DNA of 64,000 nucleotides from Alphaproteobacteria bacterium (GCA_020632755.1 JACKEY010000005.1:248001-312000); one strand, 5' to 3'. Positions 9,817 through 18,753 are shown, counted from the first letter of the stretch. The notes: generated from the letters alone by a model not told the origin. A program made the numbers and translations.

Positions 9817-10797
9817 GTGTCGCCCTGCGCCTTCTCCTCGCTCGCCCTCGTCGCCGGCCTGGGCGTCGCCCCGGCGGCTGCCGCCGACTCCCCGTCCAGC
9901 GCCTGGTACAGCGCCGACACGGTCGCCGAGCAGAGCGTCGCCTTCGGCCAGGTCACGACGTCGGTCGGCCCCGCCTGGGACGCCGCGACCAAGGAGCTTC
10001 GCATCCTGGGCCGGGCCGCCGAAGAGCTCGAGATCGGCGTCGCGATGGGCGGCGATCGCGTGCCCGCGGACCTGTCGGAGTGGGCCCTGGGCGTGCGCCG
10101 GCGGATCAACGCAGCCGGGCTCCAGGCCCAGAAGCACGTCGATCTGCTGGGAGAGGACTACGACCGCGTGTTCCGGGCGGCTGTCGACCGGGCGGCTGCG
10201 GCCCACGGCGGCGCCACCGAGTGCGAGGCGCCCCCGCGCAAGGGCCCGGCGGTGCCCGGCATGGCGCCCCCGAAGCCGGCCTGCCCCGGGACCGACGTCA
10301 GCGCGGCCATCGCCCGCGACATCGACGCCGACGCGGTGCTGGCCGCCGAGCTCGCGGAGATCGCCGGCGTGCCCTGGCCCCGGGCCGAGGTCGAGCCGCG
10401 CAGCGCCGCGGTGATCCCGGTGGCCGGCAGCGCACGCTGGGTGCAGCTCGCCCCCCTGGCCCGGGCCTTGTGGTCGGATCGCCTGGACGCGCGCACCGAC
10501 GACCTGGACCGCGGGCTGGCCCGGCTCGCCCCCGATGGCGACCTGTCCGACCCGGCCGTCCTGGCCCAGGCGACCGAGCTGCGGCGCGGCTACGAAGCGG
10601 CCCTGGCGAAGGACGGCGAACGGCTGCTCACCGCGCTCCAGGGCGCGCTCGGCAAGGGGGCGCTCAAGGACCTGGGCGACGTCGGGGTCTGCGTGAACCC
10701 GCCAGAGTTCGGCGGCTGCGCCGGCGAGGACGTGACCGACCGCGCGCTCCCGCTGCTGAAGGCGGACCGCAAGCTGGCCAAGGCGCTGGCCGACTGA
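9817..10797 (+). CDS. Secreted alpha-helical protein of unknown function
   Basis: A 326-residue protein with a signal peptide (cut after about APAAAA) and a mature part that is Ala/Asp/Leu-rich and mostly helical. A few scattered Cys could form disulfides, including one near CPGTD and a pair in VCVNPPEFGGC. I recognise no family. GTG at 9817 follows a GGAGG Shine-Dalgarno sequence by four bases. A TACCCT hexamer at about 9784 is a plausible -10 box, so this gene may have its own promoter rather than being read only from the accD operon. Confidence 0.65.
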   Translation: MSPCAFSSLALVAGLGVAPAAAADSPSSAWYSADTVAEQSVAFGQVTTSVGPAWDAATKELRILGRAAEELEIGVAMGGDRVPADLSEWALGVRRRINAAGLQAQKHVDLLGEDYDRVFRAAVDRAAAAHGGATECEAPPRKGPAVPGMAPPKPACPGTDVSAAIARDIDADAVLAAELAEIAGVPWPRAEVEPRSAAVIPVAGSARWVQLAPLARALWSDRLDARTDDLDRGLARLAPDGDLSDPAVLAQATELRRGYEAALAKDGERLLTALQGALGKGALKDLGDVGVCVNPPEFGGCAGEDVTDRALPLLKADRKLAKALAD

Positions 10798-10815
10798 CCG
10801 GGCCGCGTCCCGCGC

Positions 10816-12213
10816 TCAGGCGTCGAGCTCGAACACCGGCACCTGGCTGGCGCCTTCGGCGACGTTGGCCAGCGGCCCCGGGGCCAGGCGGCACAAGAAG
10901 CCCGCCAGGCGCCCGCGGATGGCGAAGGGGTCCAGGCTGAGCACCGGCGGGCGGGTCAGGGTGGGCGCCAGGGCGGGGTCGAGGGGCCAGGACGGCGCGG
11001 GCACCCGGCGCTGCACCACGTGGGCGTCGGCTTCGTCGACGGCGCGCTGCCAGGTGCGCAGGTCCACGGCGTGTCCGAGCACGACGCCGCGCCCGCCGTG
11101 GCCGGCGAGGGGCTTGAGGACCCAGGACTCGGGCTCGCGGCGCACCCGCTCGCGCAGATCCGCCGGCGCGCCCGGCCCCGGTCGGTCGCGGAGGATGCCG
11201 GTCCACGGCACCGTGCGATCGATGGTCGCCTTGATCTCGGGGGGCAGGTGCCGGCGGAGGAGGGGGTCGTGCAGGAGGGCGAACAGGCCCTTGCCGTGCA
11301 GCAGCCCGTTGCGGAAGGCGTTGACCACGCAGACCCGGTGCTGGTGGTAGGCGTCGAGCAGCGGCGCGCAGACGTCGGGGGCGGCGCAGACATCGGCCAC
11401 CAGCAGGCGACGGTAGACCAGATCGATGGGGGCGCCGTCGGCCTGCAGGCGCTCGCCGTCGAAGACGAGATCCTCGGCGGCCACGACCCTGCACGACAGC
11501 CCCAGGGCCCGGAAGGCTTCGGCGAACAGCTCGAACTCGGGCCAGGTGGGCACGCCGGCGCGGTCGACGATGGCGACGGACGGCCGCTCGCCGCCGGCGT
11601 GGGCTCCCACAGGGCGGTGGGGGTCGCCGGCCCGCCACTGCTGCCAGGCCGTCAGGGCGGCGCGGGCGGCGGCGCGCGTGGCGTGGAAGGGGCGCAGCAG
11701 GGGCAGCAGGGAGCGGGCGGCCGGGTCGCTCAGGAAGACGGCCGCCAGGGCGTCGTCGTAGGCCATGCCGGCGGGGGACTCGGCGTTGAGCTCGAGGAAG
11801 GCGGGGCAGGGCCGGCCCAGGTCGTCGGCCAGCAGGTAGCTGTCGAACCGCGCCAGCACGGCCGTGCCCGGGTAGCCGGGATCGGTCTGTGCCAGGGCGA
11901 TGGTCTGGGCGTCGACCCCGATCCGCGCGGCCAGGCTCTCGGGGCCACGGTCGAGATCGGCCAGCAGCAGCGCGCGGGCTTGCTGGATCGCCCCGCGCAG
12001 GTGGGCCAGGGCGTCGCGGTAGGTCGCCACCACCTGCGGCGACAGCAAGAGCGGCGCCCGCACCACGCACAGCGGCTGGTCGCCGTAGCGGACCCCCGCA
12101 GCGAGCACCCGCTCGCGGAACGCGGCGGGCCCGCCATCTCCGTCGGCCAGCACGGCCCCGCGCCACTGCGCCAGGGCGGCCTGGACCGAGGGTTCCGGCA
12201 CATGGGGCTTCAT
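10816..12213 (-). CDS. Circularly permuted ATP-grasp-type protein
   Basis: A 465-residue protein of the ATP-grasp type related to glutathionylspermidine-synthase-like proteins. It has FLELNAESPAGMAYDDAL at about residues 145-162 (typical of circularly permuted ATP-grasp enzymes) and the Gly-rich ATP loop KPLAGHGGRGVVLG near 365-378. The family usually ligates an amine to a carboxylate; the substrate is unknown. The usual alpha-E or transglutaminase partners are not nearby. ATG at 12213 has no Shine-Dalgarno sequence but TATCCA starts 12 nt upstream, and holB diverges 53 bp away. Confidence 0.72.
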   Translation of the reverse strand: MKPHVPEPSVQAALAQWRGAVLADGDGGPAAFRERVLAAGVRYGDQPLCVVRAPLLLSPQVVATYRDALAHLRGAIQQARALLLADLDRGPESLAARIGVDAQTIALAQTDPGYPGTAVLARFDSYLLADDLGRPCPAFLELNAESPAGMAYDDALAAVFLSDPAARSLLPLLRPFHATRAAARAALTAWQQWRAGDPHRPVGAHAGGERPSVAIVDRAGVPTWPEFELFAEAFRALGLSCRVVAAEDLVFDGERLQADGAPIDLVYRRLLVADVCAAPDVCAPLLDAYHQHRVCVVNAFRNGLLHGKGLFALLHDPLLRRHLPPEIKATIDRTVPWTGILRDRPGPGAPADLRERVRREPESWVLKPLAGHGGRGVVLGHAVDLRTWQRAVDEADAHVVQRRVPAPSWPLDPALAPTLTRPPVLSLDPFAIRGRLAGFLCRLAPGPLANVAEGASQVPVFELDA

Positions 12214-12266
12214 CCCGGCTGGATAGCCCGTCCAGGGGGGGCCGGCGGCGGGATACAGCCTGGGCC

Positions 12267-13331
12267 GTGAGCACCGCCCCTCCCGACGATCCGGCCGCCG
12301 CCGTCCAGGCCGCCCTCTCGCCGCCCCCCGGCAACGAGCCGGTGCGCGAGCGACTCGTGCGCCTCGCCCAGGCCGAGCGCCTGCACCACTGCATGCTGTT
12401 CGAGGGCCCCGACGGGGTCGGCAAGCTGTGGACTGCACGCTGGCTCGCGATGCTCGTCAACTGCGACGGACCGGCCGAGATGTTCGGCCCGCGCACCGTG
12501 CCCTGCGGCGCCTGTTGGTCCTGCCGCCAGATCGCCCGCGATCAGCATCCGGACGTCATCCGCGTCCAGTCCGACCCGGACAAGGCCAGCAAGGCCATCA
12601 CGGTGAAGCAGGCCCGCGAGCTGCTCTCTGCCCTGTCCCTGCACCCCTTCCACGCCCGCCTGCGGGTCGTGATCATCGAGCCCGTCGACGCCTTGACGGT
12701 CGAAGCGGCCAACGCGCTGCTCAAGACCCTCGAGGAGCCGCCGGCGCAGACGGCCTTCGTGCTGCTCACCGACCGGGCGGCGGCGCTGCTGGCCACGGTG
12801 CGCAGCCGCAGCCAGCGCATCCGGTTCGGACCGGTGGACGTCGATCGGGTGGCCGACTGGCTGCAGGCCCAGGGCATCGAAGACGGCCGGCGGCTGGCGG
12901 TCCTGGCCGATGGGCGCCCGCTGCGGGCCCGCGAGCTGGCCGACGGCGAGCGCGAGGCCGGGGACGACGCCTTGCACGGCGTGCTCGACGCCATCGACGG
13001 TGGCGTGCACGGGCGCCAGTCGTGGACCGAAGCGAACGCCAAGGGAGACCGCGCCGCGGCCCTGGCCCACGCCGACCGCGTCATGGACGCCCTGGAGCGG
13101 CTGGCGCGGGATGCGCTGATCGTCGCGGCGGGCGCCGATCGACCGCTCTACGACGAGGCCCGCCGACCGCTGGCCGCTGGCTGGGCCGACCGGCTGGGGG
13201 TGAGGGGAGTGGCCGGCGTCGAGGCCGTGCTGGCCCGCACCCGCGCCGATCTGGACGCAAACGTGAACACCCGCCTGGCGCTGGACGCGATGCTGGCCGG
13301 CCTCGCCGCCGAGCTGGGGCCGCCCCGATGA
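12267..13331 (+). CDS. holB: DNA polymerase III delta' subunit
   Basis: Clamp-loader ATPase-like subunit. The 354-residue protein has EGPDGVGK as its Walker A region (the usual GKT/S is GKL here), a zinc module with CGACWSC, the region HPDVIRVQ, and LLKTLEEPPAQTAFVLLT, the classic delta' SRC-like stretch. Family knowledge places it in the tau/delta/delta' complex that loads the sliding clamp. GTG at 12267 has TACAGC beginning 13 nt upstream and no Shine-Dalgarno sequence. It overlaps tatD as ATGA, forming a two-gene operon. The altered P-loop fits a subunit that need not hydrolyse ATP. Confidence 0.9.
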   Translation: MSTAPPDDPAAAVQAALSPPPGNEPVRERLVRLAQAERLHHCMLFEGPDGVGKLWTARWLAMLVNCDGPAEMFGPRTVPCGACWSCRQIARDQHPDVIRVQSDPDKASKAITVKQARELLSALSLHPFHARLRVVIIEPVDALTVEAANALLKTLEEPPAQTAFVLLTDRAAALLATVRSRSQRIRFGPVDVDRVADWLQAQGIEDGRRLAVLADGRPLRARELADGEREAGDDALHGVLDAIDGGVHGRQSWTEANAKGDRAAALAHADRVMDALERLARDALIVAAGADRPLYDEARRPLAAGWADRLGVRGVAGVEAVLARTRADLDANVNTRLALDAMLAGLAAELGPPR

Positions 13332-14152
13332 GCGCGAACCCGCCGGTGGACCCGAGCGCTGCGGCGGCGCTCCCGCGCCTGTTCGACACCCACTGCCACG
13401 TGGTCCCGGACGTGTACGGCGACGCCCTGCCGGGCGTGCTCGATCGGGCGCGCGCGGTGGGCGTCCAGCGCATGCTGTGCATCGGCAGCGGCTACGGGGC
13501 CTGCAGCCATCCGCAGGCGATCGCCGTGGCGGACGCCCACGCCGACGTCTGGGCCACGGCCGGGCTGCACCCGCACGAGGCCCGCTTCTGGTCCGACGAC
13601 CTGGCCCGCGGGCTGCGCGAGGCCGCGGCCCATCCCCGCGTGGTGGCGCTGGGCGAAGCCGGGCTCGACTTCTTCTACGACCAGTCGCCCCGCGACGATC
13701 AGCGCCGCGCCCTGGACGGCCAGGCGGCCCTCGCCGTCGAGCTCGGCCTGCCGCTGGTGCTGCACGACCGCGACAGTGACGGCGAGCTGTTCGCGCGGGT
13801 CCTCGACGCCGGGGTGTTCGCCACGGGTGCCCTGTGGCACTGCTTCACGGGTGACGTGGCGCGCATGGAACAGGTGGTCGACGCCGGCGGCTACATCAGC
13901 CTGTCGGGCATCGTGACCTTCCAGAGTGCACCCGAGCTGCGCCGCGTGGCCGCAGCGGTTCCGGTCGACCGGCTGCTGGTCGAGACGGACAGCCCGTGGC
14001 TGGCCCCCGTGCCCCATCGCGGCAAGCAGAACGAGCCGGCCCACGTCGCGCAGGTGGCTGCGACGGTGGCCGGCTGTCGGGGGCTGTCGGTGGAGGAGCT
14101 GGCGGAGCTGACCTGGAACAACGCCTGTCGGCTGTTCCGGCTGCCGGCCTAG
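13328..14152 (+). CDS. tatD: TatD family metal-dependent DNase
   Basis: Metal-dependent deoxyribonuclease/hydrolase of the TIM-barrel amidohydrolase fold, 274 residues. It shows the FDTHCHV metal motif at about 19-25, AGLHPHEA, GEAGLDFFYD, LVLHDRD, WHCFTG and ETDSPWLAP, which are all the family's metal-ligand motifs. It is coupled to holB through an ATGA overlap, a common neighbourhood. It ends two bases before the stop of the convergent 58-residue gene. Confidence 0.95.
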   Translation: MSANPPVDPSAAAALPRLFDTHCHVVPDVYGDALPGVLDRARAVGVQRMLCIGSGYGACSHPQAIAVADAHADVWATAGLHPHEARFWSDDLARGLREAAAHPRVVALGEAGLDFFYDQSPRDDQRRALDGQAALAVELGLPLVLHDRDSDGELFARVLDAGVFATGALWHCFTGDVARMEQVVDAGGYISLSGIVTFQSAPELRRVAAAVPVDRLLVETDSPWLAPVPHRGKQNEPAHVAQVAATVAGCRGLSVEELAELTWNNACRLFRLPA

Positions 14153-14153
14153 C

Positions 14154-14330
14154 TCACTCGTCGGCGCTGCCGCCCTTGGCCTGGCTGGGCGCGTTGGCGT
14201 CGGCTTCCGGCGTGTGGATCGGGAAGCTCGGGGTCGTGCCCTGGTTGCGCAGCTTGGCCTTGCGTTCCTTGCCGGCCTTGGCGTTGCGCAGCTTGCGGCG
14301 GTACTCGGTCTTCTGGGTGAGGCTGGCCAT
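14154..14330 (-). CDS. Small basic protein, 58 residues
   Basis: A short open frame reading MASLTQKTEYRRKLRN, then a Lys/Arg-rich helix, then GTTPSFPIHTPEAD and an acidic end. GGAGA lies six to ten bases before the ATG, a good Shine-Dalgarno position, and codon use is GC-rich like its neighbours. The strongly basic N-terminal half suggests binding to RNA, ribosome or DNA, which is inference. It has its own intergenic region of about 200 bp upstream. I do not recognise it as a named family. Confidence 0.7.
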   Translation of the reverse strand: MASLTQKTEYRRKLRNAKAGKERKAKLRNQGTTPSFPIHTPEADANAPSQAKGGSADE

Positions 14331-14533
14331 GGGATTCTCCGAAGGCGTCGGTGGCGCGTGAGGTGGCGCGTCCCTGTGTGCAAGGGGCGGCGCCGCGCCG
14401 GTGTTCTCACAACCCGCCGCGTCTAAGCCCTGAGCACCGGCCTGTCAACGCTGCCGCTGGCTTGCCGCCGTCGGACGACCCGGCCGGGCCTGCGTGCTAT
14501 CACCCCCCTGTCCCGCCCTGCAGAGGAGGCCCC

Positions 14534-15340
14534 ATGTCCCCGTCCCAGCTCCGTGCCTTCGGGCTCCTGACCCTGTTCCCCCTCGTCGTCGTCGGCACGT
14601 CCTGCGAACAGATCGGCGACATCAAGGACACCGTCACCGGCCTGACCAACCCGATGGTGGTCGAGGCGATCTACCTGGGGGTGCTGCCGCCCGACGCCGG
14701 CGTGCTCGACCTGTCCAAGAGCGAGTTCGTCGACGGCGAGTCCGTCACCGTCTACGTGGCCGACGCCGCCAGTGTCGCCGACATCGACAGCTCGCCCGTC
14801 ACCGGCGCGGACGTCGCGCTGGTCTCCGACGGCAACGGCGGGCGGTTCCCGCTCGAAGAGGTGTCCGACGGCAAGTACACGGCCAAGGGGCGCGACGGGC
14901 TGGTCTACTCGGCCGAGGACGTGGCGATCGCCATCGACCTCGACGGCGACGACGCGACCCATCGGATCTCGGTCCAGGCGCCGCCGCCGGCGGACGCCGG
15001 CATCGCCGAGACCCACGTCCAGGGCGAAGCGCTGACCGTCGACATCAGCGGCCAGGGCTACGACTCGCTGCTCATCGTGGTCATCGAGCCCGCCAGCGGC
15101 GAGATCTCCTGGACCAACCGGCCCGAGACCATCCAGGAGCTCTACGACCTGACCCGGTCGAGCGACGTCGACGACCTCATCGTCGAGATCCCGGGCTCGG
15201 CCTTCCCCGACGCCGCGCTCTACGCGGTGGGCGTCGCCGGGCTCGATGCGGCGGCCGTCGACGACATGGAAGACGTCAACACCGGCCTGTCGACCCTGTT
15301 GGCCGGCGAGTGGCGGTTCTACCCGGTGAGCACCCGCTGA
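14534..15340 (+). CDS. Putative lipoprotein, beta-rich
   Basis: A 268-residue protein with a lipoprotein signal (hydrophobic segment then VVVGTSC, lipid Cys about 24). The mature part is acidic and beta-rich, possibly two immunoglobulin-like or transthyretin-like modules (VTVYVADAASV and LTVDISGQGY). GAGGAGG at 14523-14529 gives a strong ribosome-binding site. CTATCA upstream may be part of its promoter. No family recognised. Confidence 0.7.
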   Translation: MSPSQLRAFGLLTLFPLVVVGTSCEQIGDIKDTVTGLTNPMVVEAIYLGVLPPDAGVLDLSKSEFVDGESVTVYVADAASVADIDSSPVTGADVALVSDGNGGRFPLEEVSDGKYTAKGRDGLVYSAEDVAIAIDLDGDDATHRISVQAPPPADAGIAETHVQGEALTVDISGQGYDSLLIVVIEPASGEISWTNRPETIQELYDLTRSSDVDDLIVEIPGSAFPDAALYAVGVAGLDAAAVDDMEDVNTGLSTLLAGEWRFYPVSTR

Positions 15341-15370
15341 GCGGCGCCCGGGGCCGAGGCTCCGGGACCC

Positions 15371-17191
15371 CTACTCGACGGTGATGGTGCCGGGCAGCAT
15401 GGCGGCGACGTCGCCCCCCGCCAGGATCTGCCGCAGGGCCAGGGCCCCGGACAGGGCATCCCGCGCCTCGGGGACGGCCCCGACGACGGCCAGGGCGGCC
15501 AGCTCGTCGGCCTGGACGGCCGGGGCCAGCACCTCGCGCTTGGGGGACTCCATGTCCTCGACCAGCTGCTCCAGCAGGGTCTTGCGCTCGGGGATGCGCT
15601 TGAGGGCCACCGAAGCCGGATCGGCGTCCGGGACCTGGGTCACCGCGTAGGCGATGGCGTCGTCCAGGCTGCCGAGCTCGTCGACCAGCCCGCGCTCCAG
15701 TGCCTGCCGGCCGGTCCAGACGCGGCCCTGGGCCACGGCGTGCACCTCGTCGAAGCTCATGCCGCGCCCCTCTGCCGCCTTGCTGACGAAGGTCTGGTAG
15801 AAGCTGCCCAGGTAGCCGCGGAAGATCTCGCGCTCGTGCTCGTCGAAGTCGTGGGTGCCGGACAGCAGGGTCGCGGCTTCGCCGCGGCGCGAGGTGTGCT
15901 GGCTCAGGCCCAGCTTCGCCATGGCGCCGCCGACGTTGATCTTGCCGCCGAACACGCCGATCGAGCCGGTGATGGTGCTGGGCTCGGCGAAGATGCGGTC
16001 GCCGCTCATCGACATGTAGTACCCGCCGCTGGCGGCGTAGTCGCCCATGCTGACGATGACGGGCTTCTCGGCCTGGGTCAGCACGATCTCCCGCCACATG
16101 GCGTCGCTGGCTCCGCCGCTACCGCCCGGCGAGTTCACGCGCAGCACGACCGCGTCGACGCTGTCGTCTTCGCGAACGTCCTTGAGCTGCTGGCGCACGG
16201 TGCTGTCGCCGATGACCTTGCCGCCGAACAGGTCCTCGGTGCTGCTGCCGTCGATGATCGGGCCTTCCGCATAGATGACCGCGATCTTGGTCTTGCCCTG
16301 CTTCCAGGCCTTGCGGCGCTTGGCCAGGTAGTCGCGGTAGTGGACCAGCTCCTTGCGGTCGTCCTCGGCGACCTCGGTCTCCAGGTCGGCGGCCTGACCG
16401 GCGTGCAGCTCGACCAGATCCTTGGCCTCGTCGCGGTAGTAGAGCCCGTCGACCATGCCGCGGGACAGGGCGTCGCCGGGCACCATCGGCGGGGTGTCGA
16501 CCAGCGCGCGGGCGTCGTCGACCGAGATGCCGCGGCCGTCGGCGATCCCGGCCAGCATCTCGTCGTACAGGCCGTCCAGCAGCAGGTCCATCGCTTCCTG
16601 GGCGGACTCGCTCGGGCCCGTGCGCTGGTAGGGCTCGACGGCGCTCTTGAAGTCGCCGACGTGCTCGAAGTTCGCCTTGACGTCGAGCTTCTCGAAGGTG
16701 CCGGCGTAGTAGGTCTGGGTCACCGCCAGGCCGTTGACCAGGGCGGTGCCGTGCGGCGCCATCAGCACCTGGTCGCAGGCCGTGGCCAGGTAGTACTCCT
16801 TGTTGCTCCAGGTCTCGGCCCACGCGATGCAGGGCTTGCCGCTGTCGCGGAAGGTGGCGATCGCGTCGCGCACCTCCTGCACCTGGGCCCAGCCGGCCCC
16901 CAGGCCGCCGACCTCGATGAGCAGGCCCGGGACGGCGGCGTCATCCGCCGCGTCGCGCAGCATGCGGGTCAGCTCGCTGGACATCGGCGGCATGTCGGCG
17001 GGGTCGTCGAACAGGCTCGGCGTCGGCGGCGAGTCCTGCAGCCCGGCGAGCTTGACGTACATCCAGCGATCGCCATCGCCCAGCGGCTCGTCCTGGTTGA
17101 GCAGCACAGCGGCGGCGACGACGCCGGCCACCAGGATGAGCATGCCGATGACCGTCACCCACAGCAGCAGGCGCGTTCCCTTCTTGGCCAC
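15371..17191 (-). CDS. sppA: Signal peptide peptidase SppA, 67 kDa type
   Basis: Membrane-anchored serine protease that degrades cleaved signal peptides. The 606-residue protein has one N-terminal membrane segment (about 8-31) and two tandem S49 domains. The Ser-Lys dyad of the long form is visible: Lys 182 in HVGDFKSAVEP and Ser 388 in DYAASGGYY. VNSPGGSGGASD and GSIGVFGGK further support the call. The GTG at 17191 has GAGGAGG a few bases upstream. It sits 24 bp after the alpha/beta hydrolase gene, so they probably form an operon. Confidence 0.95.
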   Translation of the reverse strand: MAKKGTRLLLWVTVIGMLILVAGVVAAAVLLNQDEPLGDGDRWMYVKLAGLQDSPPTPSLFDDPADMPPMSSELTRMLRDAADDAAVPGLLIEVGGLGAGWAQVQEVRDAIATFRDSGKPCIAWAETWSNKEYYLATACDQVLMAPHGTALVNGLAVTQTYYAGTFEKLDVKANFEHVGDFKSAVEPYQRTGPSESAQEAMDLLLDGLYDEMLAGIADGRGISVDDARALVDTPPMVPGDALSRGMVDGLYYRDEAKDLVELHAGQAADLETEVAEDDRKELVHYRDYLAKRRKAWKQGKTKIAVIYAEGPIIDGSSTEDLFGGKVIGDSTVRQQLKDVREDDSVDAVVLRVNSPGGSGGASDAMWREIVLTQAEKPVIVSMGDYAASGGYYMSMSGDRIFAEPSTITGSIGVFGGKINVGGAMAKLGLSQHTSRRGEAATLLSGTHDFDEHEREIFRGYLGSFYQTFVSKAAEGRGMSFDEVHAVAQGRVWTGRQALERGLVDELGSLDDAIAYAVTQVPDADPASVALKRIPERKTLLEQLVEDMESPKREVLAPAVQADELAALAVVGAVPEARDALSGALALRQILAGGDVAAMLPGTITVE

Positions 17192-17215
17192 GAGACCTCC
17201 TCGGTGCCCGTGGCC

Positions 17216-18346
17216 CTATCGTGCTGGCGCGCTCCAGGGTCGCCTTCGCCAGCACTCGCGCCGATGCTGCTCCAGCCAGTCGAGGACGCGGGGGTAGACC
17301 GACGCGGCGGCGCGGGGGCCGGCGATCACGTCGAGGTGCCCCAGTCCGGCCGGCAGCACCTCGAAGATCGAGGTGCGGGCGTCGAGCGCTTCTGCGGCGG
17401 GGCGGGCAGCGGCCGGCGGGCAGAGCGGGTCGTCATCGGCGGCCAGGACCATCACCGGCGTGTCGACCGACCGCAGGGCCTCGACGTAGTCGAACCGGTC
17501 GTGCCGGTCACAGAGGCCGCCCGTGGCCACCCACCGGGCGACCTGGCGGGCCAGGCCCAGCTGCACGTCGTCGACGCCGTCGAGCATCAAGCCACGCAGC
17601 TGCGGTCCGTCGGTGTCGGGCGCCAGGCGCTCCAGGGTCGCCGTGGCGCCCAGAGGGGCAAGGGCGCGGTGCATCAGGCGTGTCGGCACCCGCCAGCCCG
17701 GCGGCAGCAGCCGGGCCGCCACGCTGGCCAGCCGGGCCGTGCTGGCCGGGACCTCGAAGCGGACGGCGGCGCACAGCGCGACACCCGCGGCGATGTCGTC
17801 GCCGCCACCGCGGGCCAGGTGGCCGTAGAGCAGCTGTCCACCGAGGGCGTGCCCCACCCACAGCACCCGGTCCGCGCCGCTGCGCTCCCGGATCGCGGCC
17901 AGCGCCGCCGGCAGGTCGTGATCGACGATGTCGTCGAAGTCGAAGGGCCCGGTGCCCGCTGGCGCCACGGCGTGGCGGTCGCCACGGTGCTCGAGCAGGT
18001 ACACGTCGAAGCCGCGCTGCCAGGCGGCGCGCGCCAGGCTGTGCCCTTCGCGGAAGTCCAGGCTGTGGCGGTTCACGCCAAGGCCATGGGCGAGCAGCAG
18101 CGGCTCCCCGTTGGCGCCGGGGCGCGGCGGGTAGCGCCACAGGGGAGCCTCCCAGCCGTCCGCGGCCCGGTAGTACACACGGTCCGGCGGCAGGCCGTCC
18201 GCGCGCTCGGCGAAGGTCTCGCGCGGGTGCAGCGAGCTCCAGGCCACCTGGGCCGCTGCGCGCACCACCAGCGCACCCAGGTCCCGCCCGGCATCGCGTT
18301 CGTCGGAGGGCAGGGGAGCGAGGGAGTCGCGTCGGGGGGCGGCCAT
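17216..18346 (-). CDS. Alpha/beta-hydrolase-fold protein lacking the nucleophile Ser
   Basis: A 376-residue protein with a clear alpha/beta-hydrolase fold: LLLAHGLGVNRHS (oxyanion region), VYLLEHRG, a nucleophile elbow, LAADDDPLCPP (acid) and GLGHLDVI (His). The elbow reads VGHALGG, so the catalytic Ser is replaced by Ala 167 while the acid and His remain. It resembles lipase or polyester-synthase-like hydrolases in overall order. It may be a non-catalytic binding protein or use another mechanism. Co-directional with sppA. A sigma-70-like promoter (18568-18595) lies 220 nt upstream. Confidence 0.85.
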   Translation of the reverse strand: MAAPRRDSLAPLPSDERDAGRDLGALVVRAAAQVAWSSLHPRETFAERADGLPPDRVYYRAADGWEAPLWRYPPRPGANGEPLLLAHGLGVNRHSLDFREGHSLARAAWQRGFDVYLLEHRGDRHAVAPAGTGPFDFDDIVDHDLPAALAAIRERSGADRVLWVGHALGGQLLYGHLARGGGDDIAAGVALCAAVRFEVPASTARLASVAARLLPPGWRVPTRLMHRALAPLGATATLERLAPDTDGPQLRGLMLDGVDDVQLGLARQVARWVATGGLCDRHDRFDYVEALRSVDTPVMVLAADDDPLCPPAAARPAAEALDARTSIFEVLPAGLGHLDVIAGPRAAASVYPRVLDWLEQHRRECWRRRPWSAPAR

Positions 18347-18567
18347 GCCGGGGCCGGGGAGGGAGGAGGGGGAGGGGACAGGACCCGCCGCGGGCGATCA
18401 GCTCAGCTGGCCGTCTCTCCATCGCCCGAAGGAGGTGCCGGCCGGTACAGCAGTGTGCTCAGCAGGAAGTGCGCAGGGTCAACGCGGCAGGTTCAGCAGA
18501 CGGCGGGTCCTGTCGGAACTGGGGAGGGACGTCGGGCCGCTCGGCCGTGGTTCCCAGGGTGGCCGCG

Positions 18568-18595
18568 AGGGTAGCACGGCGCAATGAAAGGTCAA
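18568..18595 (-). promoter_or_regulatory. Sigma-70-like promoter for the hydrolase-sppA operon
   Basis: On the minus strand TTGACC (18595-18590), a 16-bp spacer, then TACCCT (18573-18568). It points to the hydrolase gene 220 nt downstream. The -35 lies inside the repeated decamer GTCAACAGTT, so the repeat may partly reflect promoter or operator use. Confidence 0.55.
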
Positions 18596-18645
18596 CAGTT
18601 GCGGATAGATGGGGGTGGGTTTCGATGACCTGCTGCAGATAAGTA

Positions 18646-18659
18646 GTTGACGCGTCAAC
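18646..18659. promoter_or_regulatory. 14-bp perfect palindrome, possible operator
   Basis: GTTGACGCGTCAAC is fully self-complementary and lies in an AT-rich island upstream of the promoter at 18568-18595. Its right half continues into the second copy of the GTCAACAGTT repeat. A dimeric repressor site is a reasonable guess; no regulator gene is next to it. Confidence 0.4.
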
Positions 18660-18686
18660 AGTTTTGCCCGCCGGCGCCCCCGCACA

Positions 18687-18714
18687 CCGCCGGGCGCGCG
18701 GTGGCGCCCGGCGG
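18687..18714 (-). terminator. GC hairpin downstream of the PpiD-like gene
   Basis: Perfect 11-bp inverted repeat CCGCCGGGCGC / GCGCCCGGCGG with a 6-nt loop. There is no T-tract. With the next hairpin at 18754-18775 it probably ends or stabilises the ppiD transcript. Confidence 0.45.
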
Positions 18715-18753
18715 CGGAGCCCACGGCGCCGGGCCCTGTCCCGAGACGGCGAC

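Noticed and set aside
17209..17222. GATAGGG motif upstream of sppA as a promoter
   Set aside because: Its TAG is the stop codon of the alpha/beta-hydrolase gene; sppA has a strong Shine-Dalgarno sequence and probably shares the upstream transcript.
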